Numbered from the stretch's first letter, positions 53,956-62,597 are shown. The stretch: DNA of 64,000 bases from Sphingomonas brevis (GCF_023516505.1 NZ_JAMGBB010000001.1:620001-684000); one strand, 5' to 3'. Made by a program: numbers and translations. Notes: generated from the letters alone by a model not told the origin.

Positions 53956-54477
53956 GTGCCCAGCCTTTACCGCCATCCCGATGCCCCTGCCGGCGCGATC
54001 CAGTCGATCGACGCGGAGCTTGAGCGCATGAGCGACGGCGCAGTCGCCATCTTCCTGGTTCGCGGTGACCTTGCGAAACTGGTCATTCCGCCACCCGCCT
54101 TGCCCGGACGGGCCGACAACCTCTGGCGCACGACCTGCTTCGAACTATTCGTGTCTGGCGAGGCCCAGGCCTACCGCGAATTCAACTTTTCGCCGTCGGG
54201 TCAGTGGGCGGCTTATGGTTTCGCCGGCTATCGTTCGGGCATGGCCAATGCAGATGCATCGGTCGAAACCGAATTATTTCATGAAAATAATCAGTTGCAG
54301 TTCAGTGCTGAGATCAGAACCATATTTCCCAACCCCGCGCATGTCGGCCTCACGGCGGTGATTGAAGACGTCGGCGGCACCATCAGCTACTGGTCAACCG
54401 CCTTCGCTCCGGGCAAGCCCGATTTTCACGCCGCGGCGGTGCGGTCCCTGCTTTTGGATGGAGTAAGCGCGGAATGA
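53956..54477 (+). CDS. DOMON-like domain protein
   Basis: A protein of about 173 residues, mostly beta-strand in pattern, with VIPPPALPGRADNLWRTTCF, FELFVSGEAQAYREFNFSPS and QWAAYGFAGYRSGM. The ELFV..YREFNFSPSG.W..Y signature is that of DOMON-like/carbohydrate-binding-type proteins common in sphingomonads. No signal peptide, no catalytic residues recognised. GTG 53956 is chosen because AGGG lies 7 bases upstream; TTG 53950 is the alternative. The next gene starts inside its stop (ATGA), so it is probably co-translated with the NamZ-like protein and may help it with sugar ligands (inference). Confidence 0.75.
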   Translation: MPSLYRHPDAPAGAIQSIDAELERMSDGAVAIFLVRGDLAKLVIPPPALPGRADNLWRTTCFELFVSGEAQAYREFNFSPSGQWAAYGFAGYRSGMANADASVETELFHENNQLQFSAEIRTIFPNPAHVGLTAVIEDVGGTISYWSTAFAPGKPDFHAAAVRSLLLDGVSAE

Positions 54478-55676
54478 TGTTGGGCGTTGAACGGCTTCTG
54501 GTCGACCCGGAACTGCGCAAGCCGATAGAGGGCAAGCGCGTCGCGCTGGTCGCGCACCCGGCGTCGGTCACCTATCACCTAACTCACAGCCTCGATGCGC
54601 TAGCCGAAGCGGGGATCCGCCTCACGGCCGCCTTTGGTCCGCAGCATGGCCTTCGCGGCGACAAGCAGGACAATATGGTCGAAAGCCCGGATTTCATCGA
54701 TCCGGTCCACGAAATCCCGGTCTTCAGCCTCTACGGCGAAGTTCGCCGTCCGACCGGCCAGTCAATGTCTACCTTTGATGTCGTGCTGATCGACCTGCAG
54801 GACGTCGGTTGCCGCATCTACACCTTCATCACCACCTTGCTCTACATGCTCGAAGCCGCGGCCGAGCATGGCAAGGCGGTTTGGGTGCTCGACCGGCCCA
54901 ACCCCGCCGGCAGGCCGGTCGAGGGGCTGACGCTTCGGCCCGGCTGGGAAAGCTTCGTTGGCGCCGGTCCGATCCCGATGCGCCATGGCCTTACGCTAGG
55001 TGAGCTCGGCCGCTGGTTCGTCGACCATTTCAAGCTCGACGTCGACTATCGCGTGATCGAGATGGAGGGTTATCGCCCCGGCGAGGGACCGGGCTTCGGC
55101 TGGCCGACCGACCGCATCTGGGTGAACCCGTCCCCCAATGCCGCCAACCTCAACATGGCGCGATGCTATGCCGGGACGGTCATGCTCGAAGGTGCGACAT
55201 TGAGCGAGGGCAGGGGCACCACTCGCCCTCTCGAACTTTTCGGCGCACCCGACATCGACGCTCGGGCAGTCATCAAGGTCATGCGCGACACCGCGCCGCA
55301 ATGGCTCGAAGGCTGCATCCTGCGCGATATCTCGTTCGAGCCAACCTTTCACAAGCATGTCGGCCAGCTCTGCAGCGGCGTGCATATCCACGCCGAGGGT
55401 GATCTATACGATCACCAGGCGTTCAAGCCGTGGCGGCTGCAATCGCTGGCCTTCAAGGCGATCCGCAAGCTTTTCCCGGATTATGAGATCTGGCGCGGCA
55501 AAGACTTCGCCTACGAATATACTAACGATGTCCTGGCCATCGACGTCATCAACGGCTCGCCGCTGCTCCGCGAATGGGTCGAAGATCCAAACGCCGAGCC
55601 CGGCGACCTTGATGCGATCACTGTGCCCGACGAGCAGGCGTGGGCTGAGGAGCGCCGATCCTATCTGCTTTATTAG
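54474..55676 (+). CDS. DUF1343 / NamZ-like exo-beta-N-acetylmuramidase
   Basis: A 400-residue DUF1343 protein. The founding enzyme NamZ of Bacillus subtilis removes MurNAc from the non-reducing end of peptidoglycan fragments. Family blocks seen are GKRVALVAHPASVT, AAFGPQHGLRGDKQDNM, PVFSLYGEVRRPT, FDVVLIDLQDVGCRIYTF, VLDRPNPAGRPVEG, NPSPNAANLNMARCYAGTV, LEGATLSEGRGTTRPLELFG and FEPTFHKHVGQLCSGVHIH. The N-terminus has no signal peptide, unlike NamZ, suggesting a cytoplasmic role on imported muropeptide sugars. That would supply AmgK/MurU encoded at 26974-28733. Confidence 0.88.
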   Translation: MMLGVERLLVDPELRKPIEGKRVALVAHPASVTYHLTHSLDALAEAGIRLTAAFGPQHGLRGDKQDNMVESPDFIDPVHEIPVFSLYGEVRRPTGQSMSTFDVVLIDLQDVGCRIYTFITTLLYMLEAAAEHGKAVWVLDRPNPAGRPVEGLTLRPGWESFVGAGPIPMRHGLTLGELGRWFVDHFKLDVDYRVIEMEGYRPGEGPGFGWPTDRIWVNPSPNAANLNMARCYAGTVMLEGATLSEGRGTTRPLELFGAPDIDARAVIKVMRDTAPQWLEGCILRDISFEPTFHKHVGQLCSGVHIHAEGDLYDHQAFKPWRLQSLAFKAIRKLFPDYEIWRGKDFAYEYTNDVLAIDVINGSPLLREWVEDPNAEPGDLDAITVPDEQAWAEERRSYLLY

Positions 55677-56854
55677 CGCTTGCGGCTTAGCTCGCGCATC
55701 GCATCGTCGAGACCGTCCAGCGTAAGCGAATACATCCGCTCATCCATCAGCCGCTTCAAAATCGCGGTCGAGGCCGAGTGGCCCCAATAGGCTTCCGGCG
55801 TCGGGTTGATCCACGCCGCACTTGGATAGGCATCGGTCAGCCGCTTAAGCCAAACCGCGCCTGCTTCATCGTTCATATGCTCGATCGACCCGCCCGCATG
55901 GGTGATCTCATAGGGGCTCATCGACGCATCGCCGACGATCACCAGCTTATGATCCCGGCCGAATTTGTGGATGACGTCATGCGTCGGCGTCTTTTCGACA
56001 TGTCGGCGGCGGTTATCCTTCCACACGCCCTCGTAGACGCAATTGTGGAAGTAGAAATGCTCGAGGTGCTTGAACTCGCTCTTGCATGCCGAGAACAGCT
56101 CCTCGGCAATCCTCACATGCCCGTCCATCGACCCGCCGATGTCCAGGAACAGCAGAACCTTGACCGCATTGTGCCGCTCGGGCCGCATATGGACATCTAG
56201 CCACCCGCGGCGCGCCGTGCCGTCGATCGTCCCGTCGAGGTCAAGTTCCTCGGCTGCGCCTTCCCGGGCGAAACGCCGCAAGCGCCGCAAAGCCACCTTG
56301 ATGTTGCGCGTGCCAAGATCCTGGGTGCCGTCCAGGTCCCTGAACTCGCGCTTTTCCCACACCTTGATCGCCCGGCCGTGCCGCCCCGGTCCGCCGATCC
56401 GCACCCCTTCCGGATTATAGCCGCCGTGACCGAAGGGCGATGTGCCGCCGGTGCCGATCCATTTGCTGCCGCCCTGGTGCCGGCCCTGTTGCTCGGCCAG
56501 CCGGTCCTTCAGCACCTGCATAATCTCTTCCCAGCTGCCGAGACTCTTGATCGCCTCCATCTGCTCGGGCGTCAGATATGCCTCGGCGATGAGCTTCAGC
56601 CATTCCTCGGGAATTTCCGCGACGATCCCTTCGGCGCCGGTCGCGATCAGCCCCTTGAACACTTCGGCGAACACCCGGTCGAAGCGGTCGAGCTGGCTTT
56701 CGTCATGAACGAAGGTTGCGCGGGCCAGATAGTAGAATTGCTCGGGGTCGGCCGAAATCACCTCCGCGTCCATCGCCTCGAGGAGCAGCAGATGCTCCTT
56801 CAGAGAGGCAGGAATACCGCCTTTGCGGAGCGCTTCGACGAAACCAATGAACAT
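55673..56854 (-). CDS. VWA domain protein of the CoxE-like type
   Basis: Product of about 393 residues, probably cytosolic. The first half resembles proteins that start with a helical region (FVEALRKGGIPASLKEHLLL) and have GTGGTSPFGHGGYNPEG and RNIKVALRRLRRFAREG. The second half is a von Willebrand A domain with a MIDAS-like site VLLFLDIGGSMDGH, in which the usual DxSxS reads D-I-G-G-S. Such proteins pair with MoxR-type ATPases in metalloenzyme maturation or complex remodelling; a MoxR gene lies nearby at 59643, separated by two genes. The start is uncertain: ATG 56854 fits homologues, ATG 56890 is 12 codons upstream, and neither has a good ribosome site. Confidence 0.85.
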   Translation of the reverse strand: MFIGFVEALRKGGIPASLKEHLLLLEAMDAEVISADPEQFYYLARATFVHDESQLDRFDRVFAEVFKGLIATGAEGIVAEIPEEWLKLIAEAYLTPEQMEAIKSLGSWEEIMQVLKDRLAEQQGRHQGGSKWIGTGGTSPFGHGGYNPEGVRIGGPGRHGRAIKVWEKREFRDLDGTQDLGTRNIKVALRRLRRFAREGAAEELDLDGTIDGTARRGWLDVHMRPERHNAVKVLLFLDIGGSMDGHVRIAEELFSACKSEFKHLEHFYFHNCVYEGVWKDNRRRHVEKTPTHDVIHKFGRDHKLVIVGDASMSPYEITHAGGSIEHMNDEAGAVWLKRLTDAYPSAAWINPTPEAYWGHSASTAILKRLMDERMYSLTLDGLDDAMRELSRKR

Positions 56855-56892
56855 CTGGAAAACCGTCACCCCGGACTTGATGATCGGCATGC

Positions 56893-56915
56893 GGCACTGT
56901 CAGGGGGACAGTGCC
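56893..56915. promoter_or_regulatory. Perfect hairpin upstream of the VWA gene
   Basis: Perfect 9-bp inverted repeat GGCACTGTC / GACAGTGCC with loop AGGGG, directly before the first possible start codon of the VWA gene. It lacks a T-tract and could be a leader structure or a short dispersed hairpin. Confidence 0.5.
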
Positions 56916-56963
56916 GGTCTGATCATGGGTCTGCCTTTCTGTGTCTTCCGTAAGAAGTAAGGC

Positions 56964-56990
56964 GGATGCCGGGTCAAGCCCGGCATGACG
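56964..56990. repeat. Short palindromic repeat (GCCGGGTCAAGCCCGGCATGACG)
   Basis: Hairpin GCCGGG-TCAA-GCCCGGC with the GATG / CATGACG ends of the same broad repeat class. It is located between divergent VWA and chemoreceptor genes. Confidence 0.8.
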
Positions 56991-57074
56991 ATCTCCCGGC
57001 CCGGGCATAGTTAACTAGGCTTTAGCACTTGGCCGGTAAGCCATGCCCGGATTGTTAGTGGGGAACTGGGTCAA

Positions 57075-58472
57075 ATGGCCACGCTCGGCATTGAAGAAAT
57101 TACCGAAAATGCGATCCGGAATGTCGCTCGCGACTGTGGCTCGCTGTCGATCGAGTGCAGCGACGTTGCCGGTTACGTCGAAGGTGTGGCCGAGCGGATC
57201 GGCGAGCATCTGAAGGTGCTCGACACGCTCGAGGAAGTGACCACCCGCCTTCTCGCCGACCAGGCCCGCGTATCGGATTCGACCGACGAAGCCCGGCTTC
57301 TTTCCGAACAAGCCAAGGCCAAGCTCGAAGCCGGGCGTGAGGCGATCGACGGAACTATTCAGGGGTTCAAGGGCCTGACCGAGCTGGTCGTCCAACTGGG
57401 CGAGCGGATGGCGGGCTTCGCTTCGGCAATGAACCAGGTTCAGACTGTTTCTTCGACAATCGAGACGATTGCCCGCAAGACCAATATGCTGGCGCTCAAT
57501 GCCACGATCGAGGCAGCGCGAGCCGGAGATGCCGGCCGCAGCTTTGCCGTCGTCGCCGCCGAAGTGAAGAAACTGGCCCATGACACGCGCGCAGCGACTA
57601 GTCAGATCGCATCCACCATTGGTGAGCTGACCCGCGAGGCCAGTGCCGTAACGTCAGAGATCAAGACCGGCGTCGAGCGCAGCCGCGCCGCCCAAACCGG
57701 ATTCAGCGCCATCAGTGACACGGTCAAGGAAGTGACCGAGATCGTCTCCATGGTCGATCGCCAGACCGAGGGCATCGCCCATTCCACGAGCCTTATTCAG
57801 ACCAGCGTGGACCGCGTTAAGGCAGGGCTCAGCGATTTCGCCGGCGATGCGCGCGACAATGGCGGCAAGCTGATCAAGGCCCAGAAGCGCCTCAGCCACC
57901 TGGAAATGCTGTCCAACAATATGCTCGACACGCTTGCCAATTCGGGCGCGGACATCGACGATACGCCGATGATCCTGCTCGCCCAGGAAGCGATGCGGGC
58001 GATCAACGCCGCCGTCGAACAGGCGATCGACCGCGGCGAGATCAGCATGGAGGCAGTCCACGACCGCAATTACCAGCTGATCGAGGGCTCAAACCCGCCG
58101 CAGTACAACAACGGCTTTGCCGAGACGGCCGACAGGCTGGTCCGGCCCCTGCTCGACAAGTTCAAGTCGAAGGAGCCGAAGATCATCGGATCGGCGATAA
58201 CCAACCTGGACGGCTATCTGCCGACCCATCTCAGCGAGCGGTCGAAATCTCCGGGGCCGGATCCGGTGTGGAACGATGCCAATTGCCGCAACAAGCGCAT
58301 CTTCATGGACGAAATTACCCGCAAGGCTTGTGAAAGCGAGCAGCCGGCGATGTTGTCGACCTATCGGATGGAGCTTGGCGACAAATATATTCCGGTGAAG
58401 AACGTCTTCGTGCCGCTTTATTTCAAGGGCCGCCGCTGGGGCAATTTCGAGCTGGCCTACAGGGACGAATGA
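57075..58472 (+). CDS. Soluble methyl-accepting chemotaxis-like protein
   Basis: A 465-residue cytoplasmic chemoreceptor-like protein without membrane helices. A coiled-coil region with the receptor hairpin tip is clear ([40 protein letters not shown]), followed by [16 protein letters not shown]. The C-terminal part (about 330-465) has [18 protein letters not shown] and a globular end [13 protein letters not shown], possibly a degenerate sensory domain. No CheW, CheA or flagellar gene is within this window. AACTGGGT before the ATG is a weak ribosome site. Confidence 0.85.
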   Translation: MATLGIEEITENAIRNVARDCGSLSIECSDVAGYVEGVAERIGEHLKVLDTLEEVTTRLLADQARVSDSTDEARLLSEQAKAKLEAGREAIDGTIQGFKGLTELVVQLGERMAGFASAMNQVQTVSSTIETIARKTNMLALNATIEAARAGDAGRSFAVVAAEVKKLAHDTRAATSQIASTIGELTREASAVTSEIKTGVERSRAAQTGFSAISDTVKEVTEIVSMVDRQTEGIAHSTSLIQTSVDRVKAGLSDFAGDARDNGGKLIKAQKRLSHLEMLSNNMLDTLANSGADIDDTPMILLAQEAMRAINAAVEQAIDRGEISMEAVHDRNYQLIEGSNPPQYNNGFAETADRLVRPLLDKFKSKEPKIIGSAITNLDGYLPTHLSERSKSPGPDPVWNDANCRNKRIFMDEITRKACESEQPAMLSTYRMELGDKYIPVKNVFVPLYFKGRRWGNFELAYRDE

Positions 58473-59642
58473 TCAGGGGCAGGCGCGTGACAGCGCCTGC
58501 TCAAGATCGTCGATCAAATCCTCTGGGTCTTCCAAACCAACATTGAGGCGGACAAGCAATTTGCCCGTCTCCGGCGTTGGGCGCCTGAGATCGCCATAGG
58601 TCATGACCAGGCTGCCTGCGCCGCCCCAGCTGTAGCCAATGCCGAACAGCTCCAGCGCATCGACGAAGCAGACAACCTGCTCGCGGGTCCAATTTCCGAA
58701 AATCACGGAGAAGATGCTGGCCGAGCCAGTCCAATCGCGCTGCCAGATGTCATGACCGGGACAGTCCGGAAAGGCAGGATGGAGCAGGGCGGTGACCTCA
58801 TCGCGCTCCTTGAGCCATTGCGCGACTTTCAGCGCCGAATCTCCGAGCCGCTGCAGCCGGACGTCAAGCGTCTTGAGGCCCCGAAGCACCAGCGAGCAAT
58901 CGTCGGGCGAAACGCCCATGCCAAGCAGCCGTTGGGCCGCGCGCAATTGCTGGTCCAGCTTGACGTCCCGAGTGGTGATAGACCCCAGCAGCAGATCGCT
59001 GTGGCCGCCGGCATATTTGGTTAGCGCCTGGACGCTGATGTCTACCCCGGCGCCATAGGCGTCGAACAATACGCCAGCACCATAGGTGTTATCGATAGCG
59101 ACCAGCACGCCGCGTTCGTGGGCGGCCGCGCAGATCGCCGGAACGTCCTGTACCTCCATTGTGATCGAGCCCGGGCTTTCGGTCCAAATCAATCGGGTCT
59201 CGCGGCGGATCAGGTCCGAAATGCCCGCGCCGATCATAGGGTCGTAGCGCTCGACCTCGATGCCCAGGTCCTTCAAAGTGTCGAATGCCAGTTCGGTGTT
59301 GGGGCCATAGGCGCTGCGGGTCAGCAGCACATGGTCGCCCGACTTGCAGAATGCGAAATAGGGCAAGGCGATCGCGGCCTGGCCGCTGGGTACAATCAAG
59401 CAATGCTCGGCGCCCTCTATGGCGGCGATCTGCAGCGCCAGCTCGCGCACTGTCGGCGTGCCGTATAGGCCGTAGCGATATTGGTCGGGGTCGCTGGAAT
59501 CCCGCGCATCGGCCACGGATTTGAATAATACGGTCGATCCGCGCGATGTGGACGTAGCGAGCGACTGGAAATCGGTTGAAGCCCGGCGATCCGGGCGGAT
59601 CAGCCTGGTTGCGAGCCGGCGCCTTTTCGGCTCGTCAGGCAC
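58473..59642 (-). CDS. metC: Cystathionine beta-lyase
   Basis: PLP-dependent enzyme of the Cys/Met-metabolism family that splits cystathionine to homocysteine, pyruvate and ammonia. The 389 residues show QYRYGLYGTPTVRELALQ, LIVPSGQAAIALPYF, VAIDNTYGAGVLFDAYGAG and the Schiff-base Lys209 in VQALTKYAGGHSDLLLGS. This combination, with VIWTESPGSITMEVQD-type wording, fits MetC better than gamma-synthase. The GTG start follows the moxR stop directly (TAG-GTG), so it is co-transcribed with moxR. Confidence 0.9.
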   Translation of the reverse strand: MPDEPKRRRLATRLIRPDRRASTDFQSLATSTSRGSTVLFKSVADARDSSDPDQYRYGLYGTPTVRELALQIAAIEGAEHCLIVPSGQAAIALPYFAFCKSGDHVLLTRSAYGPNTELAFDTLKDLGIEVERYDPMIGAGISDLIRRETRLIWTESPGSITMEVQDVPAICAAAHERGVLVAIDNTYGAGVLFDAYGAGVDISVQALTKYAGGHSDLLLGSITTRDVKLDQQLRAAQRLLGMGVSPDDCSLVLRGLKTLDVRLQRLGDSALKVAQWLKERDEVTALLHPAFPDCPGHDIWQRDWTGSASIFSVIFGNWTREQVVCFVDALELFGIGYSWGGAGSLVMTYGDLRRPTPETGKLLVRLNVGLEDPEDLIDDLEQALSRACP

Positions 59643-60485
59643 CTAGACCTTGCGCCTCGCCATGAAAGCCAACCTCTCGAACAACATCACGTCCTGCTCG
59701 TTCTTGAGCAGCGCACCGTGGAGCGGCGGGATCGCCTTCGTCGGATCCTGGTTCTGCAGCACCTCGAGCGGCATGTCCTCGTGCAGCAGCAGTTTTAGCC
59801 AGTCGAGCAGTTCGCTGGTCGACGGTTTCTTCTTGAGGCCCGGAACCTCGCGAATGTCATAGAAGATGTCGAGCGCGCGGCTGACCAGCAGCTTCTGGAT
59901 ACCAGGGAAATGGACGTCGATGATCGCGCTCATCGTATCGCGGTCGGGAAAGCGGATGTAATGGAAGAAGCAGCGGCGCAGGAAGGCGTCGGGAAGCTCC
60001 TTTTCATTGTTCGACGTTATCACCACTACCGGCCGGTCGACCGCCTTCACAGTCTCGTTGGTTTCGTAGACGTGGAACTCCATCCGATCGAGTTCCTGGA
60101 GGAGGTCGTTGGGGAATTCGATATCGGCCTTGTCGATCTCGTCGATCAGCAACACGGGCAGCTGGGGAGAGGTGAATGCGTCCCACAGCTTGCCACGCTT
60201 GATGTAGTTCTTGATGTCATGGACCCGCTCGTCGCCGAGCTGTCCGTCGCGCAAGCGGGCAACGGCGTCATATTCATACAATCCCTGGACGGCCCGGGTG
60301 GTCGACTTGATATGCCACTCGATCAGAGGGGCGCCGAGCGCTTCGGCGATTTCGTGTGCCAGCACCGTCTTTCCCGTCCCCGGCTCGCCCTTGACCAGCA
60401 AGGGGCGGCGCAACTTGACGGCGGCATTGACCGCGACCTTGAGGTCATCGGTCGCGACATAGTTGGAAGTGCCTTCGAAACGCAT
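59643..60485 (-). CDS. MoxR-family AAA+ ATPase
   Basis: A 280-residue AAA+ ATPase of the MoxR group, which acts as a chaperone in assembling enzyme complexes, often with a VWA partner. Walker A is VKGEPGTGKTVLAHEIA, Walker B VLLIDEIDKADIEFPNDLL, sensor 1 VVITSNNEKELPDAFLRRC with the arginine finger, and HFPGIQKLL follows. The VWA protein at 55673 is the most likely partner, though a chemoreceptor and metC intervene. A palindromic repeat lies 24 bases upstream of the start. Confidence 0.92.
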   Translation of the reverse strand: MRFEGTSNYVATDDLKVAVNAAVKLRRPLLVKGEPGTGKTVLAHEIAEALGAPLIEWHIKSTTRAVQGLYEYDAVARLRDGQLGDERVHDIKNYIKRGKLWDAFTSPQLPVLLIDEIDKADIEFPNDLLQELDRMEFHVYETNETVKAVDRPVVVITSNNEKELPDAFLRRCFFHYIRFPDRDTMSAIIDVHFPGIQKLLVSRALDIFYDIREVPGLKKKPSTSELLDWLKLLLHEDMPLEVLQNQDPTKAIPPLHGALLKNEQDVMLFERLAFMARRKV

Positions 60486-60508
60486 GGGGCGGCTCTAAGG
60501 CCAAACTT

Positions 60509-60567
60509 CCGTTCGTGTCGAGCGAAGTCGAGACACGCGCCCCTCGACACGCTCGGGGCAAACGGGA
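60509..60567. repeat. Dispersed palindromic repeat (same family as 33-89)
   Basis: CCGTTCGTGTCGAGCGAAGT continuing to CGCTCGGGGCAAACGGG; arms GTGTCGAGCGAAGTCGAGACAC and CCCCTCGACACGCTCGGGG. Intergenic copy of the element that is translated inside mtaB. Confidence 0.9.
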
Positions 60568-60575
60568 AATTGCGG

Positions 60576-61244
60576 TTAGTCGATGCGGGCGGCCGCCCTT
60601 GCTTCGAGCAGGTCGAACAGGCCGCGGTTCTGAAGCAGCAATTGCTCGCCGCCAAAGCCCAACGCACGCTCGCTGGGGGCGCCGTCGGTACCGTCGCCGA
60701 TCACGCGGACGATCGACGGCTGGTCGGGAAGGGTCAGGACCGGGATCTGCATGCCGACGCGGTCGGCGGCACGGTCGAGCAAGGCGCGGATCGCCGGCCA
60801 GTCACTCATCAGCGCGGTGGCGGCGCCGAGCGCGCAGCCGCGCCGTTCCGATCCGGCCAGGGTCTCGATCGCATGGCGGGCCGCAACCAATGCCGCTTCA
60901 GTCTCGGCGGCGCCGGGTGTCGAAGGCAGAGGGCCGACCGACGCGGTCAGGCGCACGAGGTAAAGTCGCTCGCGCTCATAGGCGTCGGACGCTTCCTTCA
61001 GCCAATCGCGGACCGGGCCGGCTGGGCAATTGTTGAGCGCCAGCTCGATCAGGCCGGGATGACGGCCGTAGAGCGAACAAAAAAGGTGGACGGCATCGGC
61101 CAGGTCGCGCGCCTGGTTGGGGCCGGTCATGGCCATCAGGTGGAGGCGATAGGAGTGCTCGGCCGAACCCTCGGCCTCGACCCGCGCCAGCTGCGCCTGG
61201 GCAGCGGTCATCGCCGTCCGGTCGACTGCCTGATTGATCGCCAT
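60576..61244 (-). CDS. Conserved hypothetical protein
   Basis: A 222-residue soluble protein of unknown function. Mostly helical N-terminal half (AAQAQLARVEAEGSAEHSYR, HLFCSLYGRHPGLIELALNN, VRDWLKEASDAYERERLYLV) and a C-terminal half with CALGAATALMSDWPAIRALL, then FGGEQLLLQNRGLFDLLEAR. No catalytic motif recognised. AGGAG lies 9 bases before ATG 61244; GTG 61250 is too close to it. Similar proteins seem restricted to sphingomonads (recollection, not search). Confidence 0.75.
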   Translation of the reverse strand: MAINQAVDRTAMTAAQAQLARVEAEGSAEHSYRLHLMAMTGPNQARDLADAVHLFCSLYGRHPGLIELALNNCPAGPVRDWLKEASDAYERERLYLVRLTASVGPLPSTPGAAETEAALVAARHAIETLAGSERRGCALGAATALMSDWPAIRALLDRAADRVGMQIPVLTLPDQPSIVRVIGDGTDGAPSERALGFGGEQLLLQNRGLFDLLEARAAARID

Positions 61245-61387
61245 CCCCACACTCTCCTGTAATATTCGGTCGGTCCTGGCGTTGAACCTTGAGGCCAGCT
61301 TCTAACCGGCTTGCGTAAAGACAGGGTTTAGGAGCGCTTCATCTTTTGGTGAGGCAGGTTAAAAAACGGCTCGAAACGGGACATTCT

Positions 61388-61423
61388 CGGGCCCGGATGG
61401 GGTGGGGAAGCGGTCCGGGCCCG
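61388..61423 (-). terminator. Strong hairpin downstream of the PspC gene
   Basis: Perfect 10-bp stem CGGGCCCGGA / TCCGGGCCCG with a 16-base loop, starting 17 bases after the PspC stop on the minus strand. No T-tract follows it in that direction, but AAAAA on the + strand gives TTTTT just before the stem, so classification as terminator is tentative. Confidence 0.5.
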
Positions 61424-61439
61424 AAAAATCTGTGGATAT

Positions 61440-61721
61440 TTACGCAGCCATCGGCAGCGCGGCGTCTTCCTCGATCACGGTCGCCTTGGCGTCGACCACC
61501 TGATCGGCCGCCGGCACGTCGGGCGAGAACCAATGGCTAGCGCCGACCACCAGGCCGAGGGCCAGGTAAGCGCCGATCGCCAGGCTGGGCGCAAAGAACA
61601 GCGGCAGGATGAACGCCAGCCGAAGCCACAGCGGGTTGAAGCCGAAATCGCGGCCGATCGCTTCGCACACACCAAGGATGGTGTCGTTACGCAGGGGAAG
61701 CGGGGTCGTCTTGGTCATCAT
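61440..61721 (-). CDS. PspC domain membrane protein
   Basis: A 93-residue inner-membrane protein. The PspC signature is PLRNDTILGVCEAIGRDFG followed by hydrophobic segments (LWLRLAFILPLFFAPSLAIG and AYLALGLVVGASHW). PspC domains sense or respond to membrane stress. The tail (about 70-93) is acidic. ATG 61721 or the next ATG 61718 is the start; AAGGA lies just upstream. No pspA or pspF is in the window. Confidence 0.87.
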   Translation of the reverse strand: MMTKTTPLPLRNDTILGVCEAIGRDFGFNPLWLRLAFILPLFFAPSLAIGAYLALGLVVGASHWFSPDVPAADQVVDAKATVIEEDAALPMAA

Positions 61722-61937
61722 CTCGTCCTTCTTGCTGGCGGTCAGGGTTACCATGCCAGCTAATATGCAATGGCCGTGCCAATGGCCGATTTCCGGGATG
61801 TATCGCTTGAGCGATGCGGAAAAGTTGGCGCCAGGTACCAATTCAGGGCTGTCTGGTTGGTGAATTTCGCCACATGAATTGCCGAGCGCAGGAGACAGTT
61901 TGCATGGCAAACTGGAACCAGCGCGAAGAGGCAATGA

Positions 61938-62062
61938 ATGGCGGCCGACCGGCGGGCGCAAGCCCGACCGGATTGACGTCACGGATTTACTCCGTGACGG
62001 CAGGACCCGCCAATCAAAGCTGGCTATGGACCCCATGCCGAGCTTTGATAGGGTGCCGGCCA
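61938..62062 (+). other. Structured, apparently non-coding stretch
   Basis: The 357-base gap between the PspC gene and the gene at 62079 holds consecutive hairpins: GGGCGCAAGCCC (GCAA tetraloop), GTCACGGA-TTTAC-TCCGTGAC, and ATCAAAGCT...AGCTTTGAT closing a 20-base loop; GGCGGG and CCCGCC could close the first two. This could be an RNA leader or a small RNA. I do not recognise a known riboswitch class. Confidence 0.4.
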
Positions 62063-62078
62063 GCGGGAGGCTGGTGCG

Positions 62079-62597
62079 ATGTTCGAACATTGGGGCGAAT
62101 TCTACCTGTTGGCGGGCTCGGCGGCGGCCGTGCTGATCGGCCTGATCTTCGTCGTCGTGACCCTGATGCAGGACAAGCCGCGGTCGACAATGATGGCGGG
62201 CGCCAGGCTCTACATGGGTCCGGTGGTGCTGCAGGTGAGTTTCGTCCTGGTGCTGAGCGCCGCCGCGCTGACTCCGGGGATCGCCGCGCAATATTATGCG
62301 ATCATCGCCGCGATCGTCGCGCTGTGGGGGCTTTATCGCGGCGTTCAGTCGATCGTCGGGATCCGCAAGCTGTGTTGGCAGGAGGACCCGCCGCACTGGA
62401 GCGACGTATGGTTCTACGGCGTTTTCCCGACCATCCTGTCACTGGGCGTCGCCGAGGTCGCATGGGCCTTCTGGGCCGGCGAGGCCTGGGCGGTCCATGG
62501 AGTGGCGGTCGCGATCACCGCGATCCTGCTGCTCGCAATCAGGAACGAATGGGACCTCGTGACCTGGCTCGCGCCGATGGGCAAGGACAAGGCGTAG
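62079..62597 (+). CDS. Hypothetical membrane protein with four helices
   Basis: A 172-residue protein of unknown function. Hydrophobic spans are at about residues 8-29 (FYLLAGSAAAVLIGLIFVVV), 48-68, 70-88 and a C-terminal pair (about 115-155, including GVAVAITAILLLAIRNEW). Loops carry DDxP-like LCWQEDPPHWSDV. GGGAGG lies 8 bases before the ATG. Its leader is the structured stretch just upstream. The stop is followed by an 84-base gap to the end of the convergent TonB-like gene. Confidence 0.75.
   Translation: MFEHWGEFYLLAGSAAAVLIGLIFVVVTLMQDKPRSTMMAGARLYMGPVVLQVSFVLVLSAAALTPGIAAQYYAIIAAIVALWGLYRGVQSIVGIRKLCWQEDPPHWSDVWFYGVFPTILSLGVAEVAWAFWAGEAWAVHGVAVAITAILLLAIRNEWDLVTWLAPMGKDKA

Noticed and set aside
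61388-61423. Origin or attachment site suggested by the strong GC hairpin
   Set aside because: No iterons, DnaA boxes, integrase gene or duplicated tRNA end nearby; a terminator-like hairpin is simpler.
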